From Bacteroidia bacterium (lineage in GTDB: Bacteria > Bacteroidota > Bacteroidia > Chitinophagales > Chitinophagaceae), in contig JAUIBA010000019.1 of the NCBI GenBank assembly GCA_030427635.1, positions 1 through 64,000 of the forward strand: a stretch of 64,000 nt of DNA, written 5' to 3'. The notes beneath the pieces were generated by a model. That model saw only the letters and a list, made by a program, of their open reading frames with translations, did no database searches and was not told where the DNA came from. Each line of letters opens with the position of its first letter. The stretch's first letter is position 1. A program made the position numbers and the translations under genes. Of this stretch, positions 15,961 to 25,378 are shown piece by piece.

Positions 15961-18015
15961 ATGCAGTTTAGAAACCAACTTCTTGCCGGTGCTGCCTTAC
16001 TGACTATGGCATCATGCGGCGGGCCTAAGTCTGAAAGTACAGAAAATACTGCTTCTACAAGAAGACTGTTGGACCCGGCTAACATGGACACCACCGTACG
16101 CCCTGGCGACAACTTTTTTATGTATGCCAATGGTGCATGGCTGAAAAATAATCCAATACCGGAATCCAAGACCCGTTGGGGTAGTTTCAATGAGCTGGAT
16201 GAGAATAATAACGAAGTACTGCATGGCTTGCTGGATGCAGCTGCAGCGGCTTCAGGTGCTGCAAAAGGAAGTGCAGAGCAGATGGTAGGTGACTTTTACC
16301 GCTCTGGTATGGACAGCAATGCTATAGAGCGCGCAGGCCTTACCCCGCTGGCATCTGTTATGGGACGTATAGATGGTATATCTGATGTAGGATCTCTTAT
16401 GGATGAGATTACCAGACAGCATACACAGGGTATAGGTCAGGTATTTCACTTTTATGTATCGCCCGATGATAAGAATGTAACAAAGCAGATATGCCAGTTC
16501 AGTCAGGGAGGGTTGGGAATGCCCGGTCGCGAATACTATTTTGACAAAGACCCGCGTACCACTGCTATACGTAGCGCATATCAGGAATATATAGTGAAGA
16601 TGCTGTCGCTCATGGGGCAGGATGCGACTACTGCACAGAAAAATGGTGCAGATATATATAAACTGGAGCTGGCGCTGGCAGGAGCATCGCTTACAAGGGT
16701 AGAAATGAGGGACCCCTACAAACTGTATAATAAATATGACATCAATGGTATCAATGCGCTAACGCCTGGTATAGACTGGAAACAAATATTTACCGGCCTG
16801 CGCATTACCGGTCATGATTCTATGATTGTTGCTACACCTGCATTTTTTACTCAGTTAGCAAAACAGCTGAAGGCAACTCCGCTGGAAACATGGAAAGTAT
16901 ATCTGAAGTATCATCTGGTAAACGATATGGCTCCATTCCTCAATAAATCTTTTGATACTACACGCTTTGCGTTTTATGGAAAGACGATGAGGGGGCAGAA
17001 AGCACAGGAACTGCGCTGGAAGCGAGTATTGGGTATAGTGGATGGCACCGTAGGTGAGCTGCTGGGACAGATGTATGTAGATAAAACATTTAAACCAGAG
17101 GCTAAAAAGCGTATGATGGAGCTGGTAAACAACCTGCAGCAGACATATGCAGAAAGAATACAGCGCCTGGACTGGATGAGTAATGAGACAAAGCAGAAGG
17201 CTCTTGCCAAACTCAATGGCTTCCTGAAGAAAATAGGATATCCTGATAAGTGGAAAGATTACAGTACACTTACGGTAACGGGTAATGACTATGTAGCAAA
17301 CATTTTTGCTGCATCGCAGTGGGAGTATAATTACGAAATGTCTAAGTTGGGTAAACCGGTGGACAGGACTGAATGGCAGATGACGCCTCCTACGGTTAAT
17401 GCATATTACAATCCTGCATTTAATGAGATAGTTTTCCCTGCAGGTATCCTTCAGTATCCTTTCTTTGACGAAAATGCTGATGATGCAGTGAACTACGGTG
17501 GTATAGGTGGTGTTATAGGACACGAAATGACACATGGTTTTGATGACCAGGGTCGTCTTTACAATGCTGATGGCAACCTCAGTAACTGGTGGACCTCAGA
17601 AGATTCTGCAAACTTTACCACCAAAGCAAACGTAGTTATAAAAATGTATGGCGACATTGCAGCGTTGGACTCTACTCACATAAATGGAGAGCTGACGGAA
17701 GGCGAAAATCTTGCTGACCTTGGTGGACTTGCTATCTCCTATGAAGCATTTAAAAAGACAAAACAGGGACAGAGCGAAGAAAAAATAGATGGATTTACAC
17801 CCGATCAGCGCTTTTTCCTGAGCTGGGCACAGGTGTGGCGTGCCAACACGCGTCCGGAGGAAATAGCACAGCGCTTAAAGACAGATCCGCATTCTCCTAA
17901 TGAATTCAGGTGTAATGTACCTGTGAGCAATATGGAAGCATGGTACAAAGCATTTAACATATCTGAAAATGATAAAATGTACCGTCCTGATAGCGAAAGA
18001 GCTATGGTGTGGTAG
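15961..18015 (+). CDS. M13-family metallopeptidase lipoprotein (PepO/neprilysin-like)
   Basis: From the ATG at 15961 the product is 684 residues with a lipoprotein signal (QLLAGAALLTMASC). An alternative ATG at 15949 adds four residues. The M13 N-terminal domain begins PGDNFFMYANGAWLKNNPIP. The catalytic domain shows NAYYNPAFNEIVFPAGILQYPFF, the zinc motif HEMTH (residues 521-525) in GGVIGHEMTHGFDDQG, and the third ligand in GENLADLGGL (Glu582). The C-terminal region shows FFLSWAQVWR and DPHSPNEFRCNVP, both conserved in M13. It is full length with all active-site residues present. It likely digests short peptides in the periplasm or at the outer membrane as a lipid-anchored enzyme. It is a single gene followed by a strong terminator. 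Confidence 0.95.
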   Translation: MQFRNQLLAGAALLTMASCGGPKSESTENTASTRRLLDPANMDTTVRPGDNFFMYANGAWLKNNPIPESKTRWGSFNELDENNNEVLHGLLDAAAAASGAAKGSAEQMVGDFYRSGMDSNAIERAGLTPLASVMGRIDGISDVGSLMDEITRQHTQGIGQVFHFYVSPDDKNVTKQICQFSQGGLGMPGREYYFDKDPRTTAIRSAYQEYIVKMLSLMGQDATTAQKNGADIYKLELALAGASLTRVEMRDPYKLYNKYDINGINALTPGIDWKQIFTGLRITGHDSMIVATPAFFTQLAKQLKATPLETWKVYLKYHLVNDMAPFLNKSFDTTRFAFYGKTMRGQKAQELRWKRVLGIVDGTVGELLGQMYVDKTFKPEAKKRMMELVNNLQQTYAERIQRLDWMSNETKQKALAKLNGFLKKIGYPDKWKDYSTLTVTGNDYVANIFAASQWEYNYEMSKLGKPVDRTEWQMTPPTVNAYYNPAFNEIVFPAGILQYPFFDENADDAVNYGGIGGVIGHEMTHGFDDQGRLYNADGNLSNWWTSEDSANFTTKANVVIKMYGDIAALDSTHINGELTEGENLADLGGLAISYEAFKKTKQGQSEEKIDGFTPDQRFFLSWAQVWRANTRPEEIAQRLKTDPHSPNEFRCNVPVSNMEAWYKAFNISENDKMYRPDSERAMVW

Positions 18016-18035
18016 GTGCATTTGACATTAGATGC

Positions 18036-18068
18036 AAAACCGGCGGGTATTTCCCCGCCGGTTTTTTT
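18036..18068 (+). terminator. Intrinsic terminator after the M13 peptidase gene
   Basis: AAAACCGGCGGG-TATTTC-CCCGCCGGTTTTTTT is a perfect 12-bp stem with a T-tract, 20 bp after the stop codon. Confidence 0.9.
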
Positions 18069-18147
18069 ATTGCACAAATCGATAGATATTATTTATAAAA
18101 TGTGTTATTTGCAGCCAACCACGGAAAAAATAAAGCTGTCTTATTAG

Positions 18148-18178
18148 TTTGAATTCACTCGGATAAATATTACTTTTA
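18148..18178 (+). promoter_or_regulatory. Promoter of the type B cargo gene
   Basis: TTTG (18148-18151) and TACTTTTA (18171-18178) are separated by 19 bp, close to the Bacteroidota TTTG-N19-TAnnTTTG consensus. The start codon follows 23 nt later. Confidence 0.55.
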
Positions 18179-18201
18179 AATCAGTAAAACGTTAAAGTCA
18201 C

Positions 18202-21200
18202 ATGAAGAAACGTTTGTTACATATAATCACTTCAGGATTAGTACTGTCATCAGCAGCTACTGCAACGGCTCAGATGGTAGGAACTAACTGTTATCTTCAG
18301 GGTACATATCTGGAGATAGGAATGAACAATAATGCTTCATTCGGTACTTGTAACCCACAGGGAGCTATTCCCCCCGGATATCACCAGCACTCTACTACTG
18401 CGGCACCGCCATCAGGTAGTAATCTGGCTGAGGTATACGATTATGGTCATGACGGATGGACAACGGGAGCCCCCCCCTATATGGGAGATTATACTTATCC
18501 CGGTTCTCCTTTTGAGGGCTGGATGATACAGATAGGTACAAACAGGGCCCGTGCTATGCAGAACTGTGCGGGTACTACCGGCACAATTGCTGGTCTTACA
18601 CTTACCGGCTCGCTTACCGGATATACTGCGGGACCTACATACAAAGAAGGGCTCTGGACAGGTACAGCAACCAGTGCTGCCGGCAACCTGGCTATCCGTC
18701 AGCAAACCAGAGTAGACAACCTCGGTTCTGCCGTTGTGGTTACAACGACAATGGTTAATACCGGCGCTACTGCTACAGGTACTGTTTACTACCTGCGCTC
18801 GTGCGACCCGGACAACAGTCAGACATGGAGTCCGTTTACATTTAACACTGTTAACAGGATTGTGCATCAGAATGAAGATGCCCGTCACAGAGTGCTTGTT
18901 TCATCCCGTGGTAATGGATATCCCGGTGATGTAGCATACATGGGACTAGGAACAAAAGACTGCCGTGCAAAGTGCTTTTGCTATACAGGCTGGGGTGGAT
19001 GGTCTGGTGCATCATGGGATCTTGCCGGTATCTGGAGTGAGTCTCCTACAGGTATGGGAACAACTTTATTCACACTGGGCGGCTCTCAGTCGGGTGACTA
19101 TGCCATTGGTCTGGTATACAACTTAGGTGCTATACCTGCTGGTGATAGCGCTATTATATCATACGCGTACATTTTCAATGGCGACCTTGGTATAGACAGC
19201 GCATTCCCAGACCCTGCGCTGGTAGTTAATAATGATACTATGATATCATGGGCACCACCAACGCCTAACTATGATACTCTGAATGCCTGCGAACTGCCAG
19301 GTGTGCTTACAGTACCTGTAGATATATTACATGCTACAGATCGTGGCTGGAGCTGGAGTACCTGGACCTGGTCACCAGCATTGGGTCTAGCTACAACAAC
19401 CGGTGTCACTAATACAATTACCCTTGCAGGTCTTCCTCCGATTATAACTTATACTATTACAGGTACTGATAGTGCATCTGGTATGATGTCCTGCCATAAC
19501 AAGACGTTCTATCTTACTATTATATCCTGTAACAGTGCAGTGGCTAACTCGCCCTGTGTAGGAGATACGCTATTCCTTAATGCTCCTGGTGACTCTGTAG
19601 GTGCTACCTACCAATGGTATGGCCCTGCGCCATCTACCGCTGTATTTGCTACCACTCAGGCATATAGCATTTTCCCTGCCAGCCTGTCGCATGCAGGTAC
19701 CTATTCTGTGATTAAAACAGTTATGGGCTCCTCAGATACATCAACAGTAGATGTGACTATTAATGCACTACCGGTTATTACAGCGTCCAGTAATCAGGTG
19801 TTGTGCGACCCTATAGTAGACCCACTATTACTTAATGCACTGTCAGACTCTGCTGCAGTATCATGGGAGTGGTCTGGTCCTGGTGGATTCACCGCATCGG
19901 TTCAGAGTCCGACTGTTTCACCTTTTGACTCATCATTACAGGGTATCTATCAGGTTACCGTAGTAAGTACTGATGGCTGTGTAGGTATTGGTAACGTACT
20001 TGTGAAGCCTGGGCCGGTGGCTGACTTTAATTTTGACCGTCATCCGGGATGTCCTAATGATAGCGTTTCAGTAGTTAATCTATCTGTACACGGTGCAACT
20101 TATGAGTGGAGCTGGGGTGATGGTACCAAGAGCTTTACAGCAAACCCTGGTACTCACATTTACCCTACACCAAGTGGTGGTAATGTATATAATGTAAGCC
20201 TCACCGCTACGAGTGCAAACGGATGTACTGATACAAAAACACTGTCTGTAGATCTGAGGCATACAGTTACTGCATCATTTAATTATCTGGATGATACTAT
20301 CTGTAATACGCCACAGCAGCTGGCAATGATTAATAACACTTCATCTGCAAGCCTGTACGGAAACCCAGCTCCGATAATAAGCTACAACTGGGTGTATACA
20401 GACGGACATACAGATGCTACAGCAACACCTCCGGATCATGCATTCCCAGAAGAGGGTGTATATAAAGTATCGCTGAACATTGAGGATGAGCTGGGCTGTA
20501 CAAGCGCTACTGACGAGTGGATATGGGTACTGCAGCCATATGTCAGGGCAATAGTAGATAGTAGCTTCTGTCTTACTACACCTATGGCAATACTGGTTAG
20601 TACACATACTGATAATGTTCCTGAAGAGTATAACTACAGCTATGCATGGACTCCGTCTACAGATCTGAGCTCAGACACAGCACGCAAGCCTATATTCAAC
20701 GGTATTGGTGATTACACATACTCTATTACAGCTACGCTGGATCACGAAGGTTGTACAGGATCGCATGTTATGACACTGCATTCTAAATTGCCTACACCAA
20801 TACTTAATCTTACAGAAGATACCCGTATCAAATATGGTGAAAGTATCCAGTTGAATTCAAGTAATACTCTGTACTATGTATGGCAGCCAAACGATGGTTC
20901 TCTGAGCAATAACAATATCAATAACCCGATTGCTACACCATCTGTCACAACTACATACACTGTAACCGGTATGGACTATTATGGATGTAAGGTGACCAGA
21001 ACAGTTACTGTAATTGTAGACAGCACTGCTGATGAATTTATCCCAACAGCGTTTACGCCGAATGGTGATGGTCTGAACGATGTCTTCCGCCTGATAGGTT
21101 CTAAATTCCACTCAATGGTAGAGTTCAGGGTATATAATCGCTGGGGACAGCAGGTGTTCTATACTGATACCAGAGAAAAAGGCTGGGATGGTACATTTAA

Positions 21201-21306
21201 CGGTCAGCCTGCTCCTATGGGTGTATACCATTACACAGTTATTGTTGCCCGTCCGGGACACGATCATAATCAGGTGATAAAAGGTGAGGTCACGCTTATA
21301 AGATAA
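18202..21306 (+). CDS. Large secreted PKD-domain protein with T9SS type B (gliding-motility C-terminal) sorting domain
   Basis: The 1034-residue protein has a signal peptide (MKKRLLHIITSGLVLSSAATATA). Its N-terminal domain of about 330 residues is rich in Gly, Thr and aromatic residues. A series of Ig/PKD-like domains follows, including YEWSWGDGTKSF..PGTHIYPTPSGG and YNWVYTDGHTDATATPPDHAFPEEGVYKVSL, which are typical PKD repeats. The last 90 residues are the gliding-motility-associated C-terminal domain: FIPTAFTPNGDGLNDVFRL, FRVYNRWGQQVFYT and GWDGTFNGQPAPMGVYHY. This domain marks type B cargo of the T9SS. The likely role is a surface or secreted adhesin-like protein. No enzyme domain was recognised. 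It has its own promoter and terminator. Confidence 0.9.
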   Translation: MKKRLLHIITSGLVLSSAATATAQMVGTNCYLQGTYLEIGMNNNASFGTCNPQGAIPPGYHQHSTTAAPPSGSNLAEVYDYGHDGWTTGAPPYMGDYTYPGSPFEGWMIQIGTNRARAMQNCAGTTGTIAGLTLTGSLTGYTAGPTYKEGLWTGTATSAAGNLAIRQQTRVDNLGSAVVVTTTMVNTGATATGTVYYLRSCDPDNSQTWSPFTFNTVNRIVHQNEDARHRVLVSSRGNGYPGDVAYMGLGTKDCRAKCFCYTGWGGWSGASWDLAGIWSESPTGMGTTLFTLGGSQSGDYAIGLVYNLGAIPAGDSAIISYAYIFNGDLGIDSAFPDPALVVNNDTMISWAPPTPNYDTLNACELPGVLTVPVDILHATDRGWSWSTWTWSPALGLATTTGVTNTITLAGLPPIITYTITGTDSASGMMSCHNKTFYLTIISCNSAVANSPCVGDTLFLNAPGDSVGATYQWYGPAPSTAVFATTQAYSIFPASLSHAGTYSVIKTVMGSSDTSTVDVTINALPVITASSNQVLCDPIVDPLLLNALSDSAAVSWEWSGPGGFTASVQSPTVSPFDSSLQGIYQVTVVSTDGCVGIGNVLVKPGPVADFNFDRHPGCPNDSVSVVNLSVHGATYEWSWGDGTKSFTANPGTHIYPTPSGGNVYNVSLTATSANGCTDTKTLSVDLRHTVTASFNYLDDTICNTPQQLAMINNTSSASLYGNPAPIISYNWVYTDGHTDATATPPDHAFPEEGVYKVSLNIEDELGCTSATDEWIWVLQPYVRAIVDSSFCLTTPMAILVSTHTDNVPEEYNYSYAWTPSTDLSSDTARKPIFNGIGDYTYSITATLDHEGCTGSHVMTLHSKLPTPILNLTEDTRIKYGESIQLNSSNTLYYVWQPNDGSLSNNNINNPIATPSVTTTYTVTGMDYYGCKVTRTVTVIVDSTADEFIPTAFTPNGDGLNDVFRLIGSKFHSMVEFRVYNRWGQQVFYTDTREKGWDGTFNGQPAPMGVYHYTVIVARPGHDHNQVIKGEVTLIR

Positions 21307-21326
21307 AAGCCTCATTTCTGATATTT

Positions 21327-21354
21327 AAGAAGCCCTGCTATCGCAGGGCTTCTT
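21327..21354 (+). terminator. Intrinsic terminator after the type B cargo gene
   Basis: AAGAAGCCCTGC-TATC-GCAGGGCTTCTT is a perfect 12-bp stem starting 20 bp after the stop codon. The T-tract is short (TTCTTAAT). Confidence 0.8.
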
Positions 21355-21388
21355 AATGTTAAGGAAAATCAAAAATCATTGTTAATAG

Positions 21389-21419
21389 ATTGATGATAGT
21401 GTTTTTAATGCTATATTTG
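21389..21419 (+). promoter_or_regulatory. Consensus promoter with no downstream gene on its strand
   Basis: ATTG (21389-21392), 19 bp, then TATATTTG (21412-21419), a perfect TAnnTTTG with standard spacing. The next gene on this strand is kilobases away, so the promoter appears to drive the candidate small RNA. Confidence 0.55.
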
Positions 21420-21424
21420 TATCA

Positions 21425-21549
21425 GGCATTAAATTAGTCAAACATCATAGATTTATAAAAAGTTTTCGTTTCAACAAGGGGTAAGGTTCTTCTTTTTCCA
21501 ATTTAGAGCCGAAATGAAAGAAGGAGCGTGATTTTCACGCTCTTTTTTT
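21425..21549 (+). ncRNA. Candidate small RNA of about 125 nt
   Basis: The predicted transcript starts a few bases after the TATATTTG element and ends at a strong intrinsic terminator. It has no credible ORF; only a five-codon ATG-initiated frame exists near the end. An internal stem CTTCTTT/AAAGAAG (21489-21495 with 21517-21523) encloses a 21-nt loop just before the terminator. The neighbouring gene (21569-22708) is on the opposite strand and convergent, so this is not a leader. It does not match SRP RNA, tmRNA or 6S RNA motifs I know. The end points are inferred, not seen. Confidence 0.5.
21524..21549 (+). terminator. Intrinsic terminator of the candidate small RNA
   Basis: GAGCGTGA-TTT-TCACGCTC is followed by seven T residues on the plus strand. 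On the minus strand the hairpin is followed only by CTTCTTTC, so the plus direction is favoured, though it may also stop the convergent FAD gene. Confidence 0.75.
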
Positions 21550-21568
21550 ATAGGCAGAAGGTTGGGTA

Positions 21569-22708
21569 TTATTGTCTTTCTGTAATAAGCTGTACCATGT
21601 GGGCAGCGGCATTGCTACCAAGTGCCACACCCATTCCACCCATCCTGAATGCGCCGAAAACCCGGTCAGATATTGCTTTAACAATAGGGTGGCGGGTTGT
21701 ACCAAATCCCATGATACCAGACCATCGCTGCGCTACTTTATATTCTATGCCGGGTAGTATAGTATGGCAGAGTTTATGCTCCAGATCCTGCTGAATGATG
21801 TCACTAATATTAAAGTCAGTGGTATTCTCTCCATCGAAATCCAGATTGCGGCCTCCGCCAAAGAGTATGCGGTTATCTAGCACTCTGAAGTAATAGTATC
21901 CTTTATCGAAATGAAAAATGCCTTTTATTCTTAGCCCTTTTATAGGTTCGGTGATGAGTATTTGTCCGCGTCCCGGCTTAATATCTTCATGTGGCAGCAA
22001 AGAGGTGCTGAATGCATTGGTGCACACAGAAAGCGTGTTACATCTGAGCTGCCAGTTGCCAGCTCTGATACTGTCGGCAACAAATACCGTTACTCCTTCT
22101 GCCTGTTCATCAAAGCTGACTACTTCGGCACCTGTTTTTACTTCTACACCTGCGGCTATTGCCCTGTCAGTAAGCGCTCTCATCATCATGCCGGTATGTA
22201 TCTCTCCTTCGCATGTGTTTTCTATCAGTGCATGGGAGTATATACCAGCAAAACCAAATTGGCCGATACGTTCATCTGCCCGTCTGAATGCAGGAATGCC
22301 GGTAATAGGTAGCAGCATTTCGTTAAGCATATCTATCTGCTCCAGAACAGGTAGCTGAGCTTCACTGATAAGCTCATGGCTACCATTGCATTGATAACCT
22401 ATATGGTTGTCTCCAAGCCTTTCGCGTAGCTTTAAGAGGCCGGCTTTTCGTGCTGCGAATAATGATACAACTTCTGCTGCACTGGTGGTGCTGAGATCGT
22501 CCAGCAGCTCACTGGCACTACCCATGCATGCAAAACCGGCATTGCGTGTACTGGCACCACTGGGCAGTATTCCCCTTTCCAATACTAATACGCGGGCATG
22601 GGGATATAATTGCTTCAACTCAATAGCGGCATTAAGCCCTACAATTCCTGCACCGATTACGATGTGATCATAGAATGAAAAACTTTGCTGTTCCCAGTAG
22701 CTGAACAA
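21569..22708 (-). CDS. FAD-dependent oxidoreductase (DAO family)
   Basis: A 379-residue protein with a Rossmann FAD-binding motif near the N-terminus (IVIGAGIVGLNAAIEL), then LERGILPSGASTRNAGFACMG, as in glycine oxidase, sarcosine oxidase and other DAO-family enzymes. The C-terminal part contains PGRGQILITEPI, YYYFRVLDNRILFGGGR and a closing FRMGGMGVALGSNAA. That last stretch is the second FAD-contact region. It likely oxidises a secondary amine or amino acid, with no evidence for the exact substrate. The start appears to be TTG at 22708, since no in-frame ATG precedes the FAD motif. It lies 54 bp after the subtilase gene on the same strand and may form an operon with it. Confidence 0.88.
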   Translation of the reverse strand: MFSYWEQQSFSFYDHIVIGAGIVGLNAAIELKQLYPHARVLVLERGILPSGASTRNAGFACMGSASELLDDLSTTSAAEVVSLFAARKAGLLKLRERLGDNHIGYQCNGSHELISEAQLPVLEQIDMLNEMLLPITGIPAFRRADERIGQFGFAGIYSHALIENTCEGEIHTGMMMRALTDRAIAAGVEVKTGAEVVSFDEQAEGVTVFVADSIRAGNWQLRCNTLSVCTNAFSTSLLPHEDIKPGRGQILITEPIKGLRIKGIFHFDKGYYYFRVLDNRILFGGGRNLDFDGENTTDFNISDIIQQDLEHKLCHTILPGIEYKVAQRWSGIMGFGTTRHPIVKAISDRVFGAFRMGGMGVALGSNAAAHMVQLITERQ

Positions 22709-22762
22709 TGCTAATATGTATTATGTGTGAGTAGAAGGATGCAATGTCTGCGATATCACTTT

Positions 22763-24442
22763 CTAAAACTTTACCAGCTTCTGTACCTGATGTTGTGTGC
22801 CCGCTACTACATTAAGCGTATATATGCCGGCAGGCAGGTGACTCAGGGATATTGCTACAGCATCATTATAACCTTTACGCAGATGCTCCACTCTTGAAAT
22901 AAGCACCCTCCCGGTCATATCAGTTACCTGAAAGCTGACATCATTATCCTCATCAGGTGCAACGATGATATTCACTATATCGTGAGTTGGATTGGGATTT
23001 GCTGTAACCCATGATGCTGTTGTAAATGGTACAAGGTCATCACCTATGCTTAGTATCATATTTACAGCACACCAGAAGTCGGGGATACCATAGCCCTGCT
23101 GGGCAGTAGGGCTTGTATAGCGGCTGGCGCAGCGTATAATTGCCTCTTTTATCTGAAAAGGTGTAGCAGTAGGGTATGCCTGCCACAGGCATGCAGCCCA
23201 GCCGGCTATCTGTGGTGTAGAGAATGATGTACCACTCTGATTGCCATAACCGGTACCGTTAAAAATTGCTGCCAGCTGTCCCATTCCACATACATCAGGC
23301 TTTACACGGCCTGTAGCGTTAGGGCCATAACCACTGTTAGGAGCGCTTACTCCGGTAAAGTCTACTGAGCCTATGGTAAGGGCACTATCTGCATCGCCAG
23401 GAGTAAGTACCATATTCCATCCACCACCGCCCTCATTACCTGCTGTGGCTACAAACAGAATACCTTTTGCTGTGGCAATATTGGCTGCCTTCGCAGCTAT
23501 GGTAGATATACCGTCAAAATCGGTAGCAAATACAAAATTATCGGCAGGGTTATCAAACAGGTTATATCCCAGTGATGTTGTTACTACGTCTGCTCCTACA
23601 CTGTCTGCCCTTTCTGTAGCTGCCAGCATATTAGCAAGTTCTATAGGCTGCTCTGAGTTATTGTCCTCGCTTATGTATAGCGCAAAGGAAGCCATGGGAG
23701 CGCTGCCTATATAGGTGCCGGGTACGTAGCCTGCTATTGTAGCCAGTGCTCTCATTCCGTGTACATCCCAGCCAAATACGCCATCCTCATCCAGTGTGAA
23801 GTTGTATGTATCTATAAGCCGGCCATCAGTAAGCATACTGGTGAAGCCGGGATGGGTGTTTACGTCTATAAACCCAGCGTCTATTACTGCTATGAGCTTA
23901 CCATTGCCGGTATAATTATCATCATGAAGTTTGTTGCCGTTTACCAGCGCTGTCTGAATCCATGTATTACCATACTCGGCCGATGCCCATGTTTTCTTAT
24001 TTCCGGCATTGAGTCCTCCGGTAGCAGTACCTGCATCATCCGAAGGGCGGTGCAGAGAGTCTGCATACCAGGCAATAAATTCTGTGCCTGCTACCCAGGG
24101 TTTGTCTTCTATAGTATGGATATTGGCTGAGTCGCGTAGCAGAACTACGCAGAAGTTAAGCCAGCGCGAAGTACTGTGTAGCTTGGTGCCTGTGCCGGTA
24201 AGGTCCAGCACGGTGTCAATATATGTTCTGTTTACCGGGAGGTCTGTACTGTCAACAGCAATACCCTGATTGGTACGTCTGGTAATAGCCCGTGGGGAAA
24301 GATAAGCTGCCGGTGATGATAATGAAAAAGGCGTATTATTCTTGTCGGCAAACCGCACAATGTATGCATATTGCTGTGCATGCATTTTACTTCCTGCCAG
24401 CATCAAAGCTGCAAGAACTATCCACCTCAGGCTCCTGTACAT
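22763..24442 (-). CDS. Secreted S8 subtilisin-like serine protease, T9SS type A cargo
   Basis: The 559-residue precursor has a signal peptide (about 1-22) and a propeptide-like region. It has a full subtilase catalytic triad: Asp188 in LIAVIDAGF, His228 in WDVHGMRAL and Ser406 in SGTSFSTPQIAG. Asn336 in VATAGNEGG is the oxyanion residue. The N-terminal segment with SLSSPAAYLSPRAITRR is a pattern seen in Bacteroidota S8 proteases. The C-terminal about 80 residues form a type A sorting domain (VTANPNPTHDIVNIIV, HLPAGIYTLNVV). It is expected to be secreted by T9SS and to act outside the cell. The start is 2 bp after the stop of the upstream lipoprotein gene, so they are co-transcribed. Confidence 0.93.
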   Translation of the reverse strand: MYRSLRWIVLAALMLAGSKMHAQQYAYIVRFADKNNTPFSLSSPAAYLSPRAITRRTNQGIAVDSTDLPVNRTYIDTVLDLTGTGTKLHSTSRWLNFCVVLLRDSANIHTIEDKPWVAGTEFIAWYADSLHRPSDDAGTATGGLNAGNKKTWASAEYGNTWIQTALVNGNKLHDDNYTGNGKLIAVIDAGFIDVNTHPGFTSMLTDGRLIDTYNFTLDEDGVFGWDVHGMRALATIAGYVPGTYIGSAPMASFALYISEDNNSEQPIELANMLAATERADSVGADVVTTSLGYNLFDNPADNFVFATDFDGISTIAAKAANIATAKGILFVATAGNEGGGGWNMVLTPGDADSALTIGSVDFTGVSAPNSGYGPNATGRVKPDVCGMGQLAAIFNGTGYGNQSGTSFSTPQIAGWAACLWQAYPTATPFQIKEAIIRCASRYTSPTAQQGYGIPDFWCAVNMILSIGDDLVPFTTASWVTANPNPTHDIVNIIVAPDEDNDVSFQVTDMTGRVLISRVEHLRKGYNDAVAISLSHLPAGIYTLNVVAGTQHQVQKLVKF

Positions 24443-24444
24443 AA

Positions 24445-25185
24445 TCAGTTATGGTCTATAGCTCTCATCACTACTGAGTAGCCGTTCAGACACTGTGAGT
24501 TGTAGGCTTTGTAGGTCCAGTAGGTAAGCTCTCTGTACACGAGCCCTACATTGTAGGCATACACAGCTTTAGAGTACACACGATAGGCAGCTACACCGGT
24601 GTCTACATCGGGATAGTTGACTGACTCATCATTCTCCAGCACTGTTACGGTATTGTCAAAGTTGAGATAGCCGGTATTATAAGATTTACGGTAGTTTTTA
24701 TAAGTATAATCCCAATTGGTAAGGAAGGTAAACTGAGGGTCATTCAGTGGTGCATACTGATTACCTTTCCATGTTTGCCCCTCTGTAATGGGGAACATCA
24801 TTTTTACATACTTTATTTCATCCTGAGACCAGTTCAGGCTATTGCCGGTAGGGTTGGCAATGATTACGCTCTGTGGTTTCCATGCAGCACCGTCATACGG
24901 GCGCACATACACATCAATGATGTATGAAGTACGGTTGTAAAAATTTCTTTTATCGGTAAATGTGTCTGTTATGGCATATTTCACCTGTGACTTTGTACGA
25001 TATTGTGTACATAGGTCTTCATTATAGTAGATGGAGTCTACATCATAGACTACATATTTACCAAACGTAAGTGGCATATAGTTACGGGTAAGATCCGTAG
25101 TGTTGTCGTTATGCTTTCTGCACGACGATACAAATGCTACAGCAACGGCAGCCAGCAACAGGAGCGACAGATACTTTTTATTCAT
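24445..25185 (-). CDS. Lipoprotein of unknown function, co-transcribed with the subtilase
   Basis: The 246-residue protein starts with a lipoprotein signal (LLLLAAVAVAFVSSC, Cys22). The mature part is rich in Tyr, Asn and Asp with repeated beta-strand patterns (YVVYDVDSIYYN, TSYIIDVYVRPYDG). It contains no catalytic motif I recognise. Its stop codon is 2 bp before the ATG of the S8 protease gene, indicating an operon. A chaperone, inhibitor or surface-exposed partner of the protease would be possible, but the sequence does not show which. The mature domain probably folds as a beta sandwich or lipocalin-like unit, judging only from strand spacing. Confidence 0.75.
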   Translation of the reverse strand: MNKKYLSLLLLAAVAVAFVSSCRKHNDNTTDLTRNYMPLTFGKYVVYDVDSIYYNEDLCTQYRTKSQVKYAITDTFTDKRNFYNRTSYIIDVYVRPYDGAAWKPQSVIIANPTGNSLNWSQDEIKYVKMMFPITEGQTWKGNQYAPLNDPQFTFLTNWDYTYKNYRKSYNTGYLNFDNTVTVLENDESVNYPDVDTGVAAYRVYSKAVYAYNVGLVYRELTYWTYKAYNSQCLNGYSVVMRAIDHN

Positions 25186-25318
25186 AAAAACATTCAGGCA
25201 GATAATGCACGTAAATATAAGTAATTAATAACAATAAGGGGTATTTATTTGGTAGGTGTACTGCTACTACATCTGCATGCTTTTTCGCATCAGAAGAGTT
25301 CGTTATGTTTTGTTCCGT

Positions 25319-25353
25319 AAAAAAGCCGGAAGAGTTTTCTGCCGGCTTCTTTA
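25319..25353 (-). terminator. Intrinsic terminator of the EGF-like lipoprotein gene
   Basis: On the minus strand AAGCCGGCAGA-AAAC-TCTTCCGGCTT is followed by TTTT. The stem has one internal mismatch. It lies about 25 bp after the stop codon of the 167-aa gene. Confidence 0.7.
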
Positions 25354-25378
25354 TATGAAAATAGTTTTGTGTGTGATA

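Noticed and set aside
16855-17535. 226-aa ORF on the minus strand
   Set aside because: It lies within the M13 peptidase gene on the opposite strand. Cys- and His-rich, unpatterned composition.
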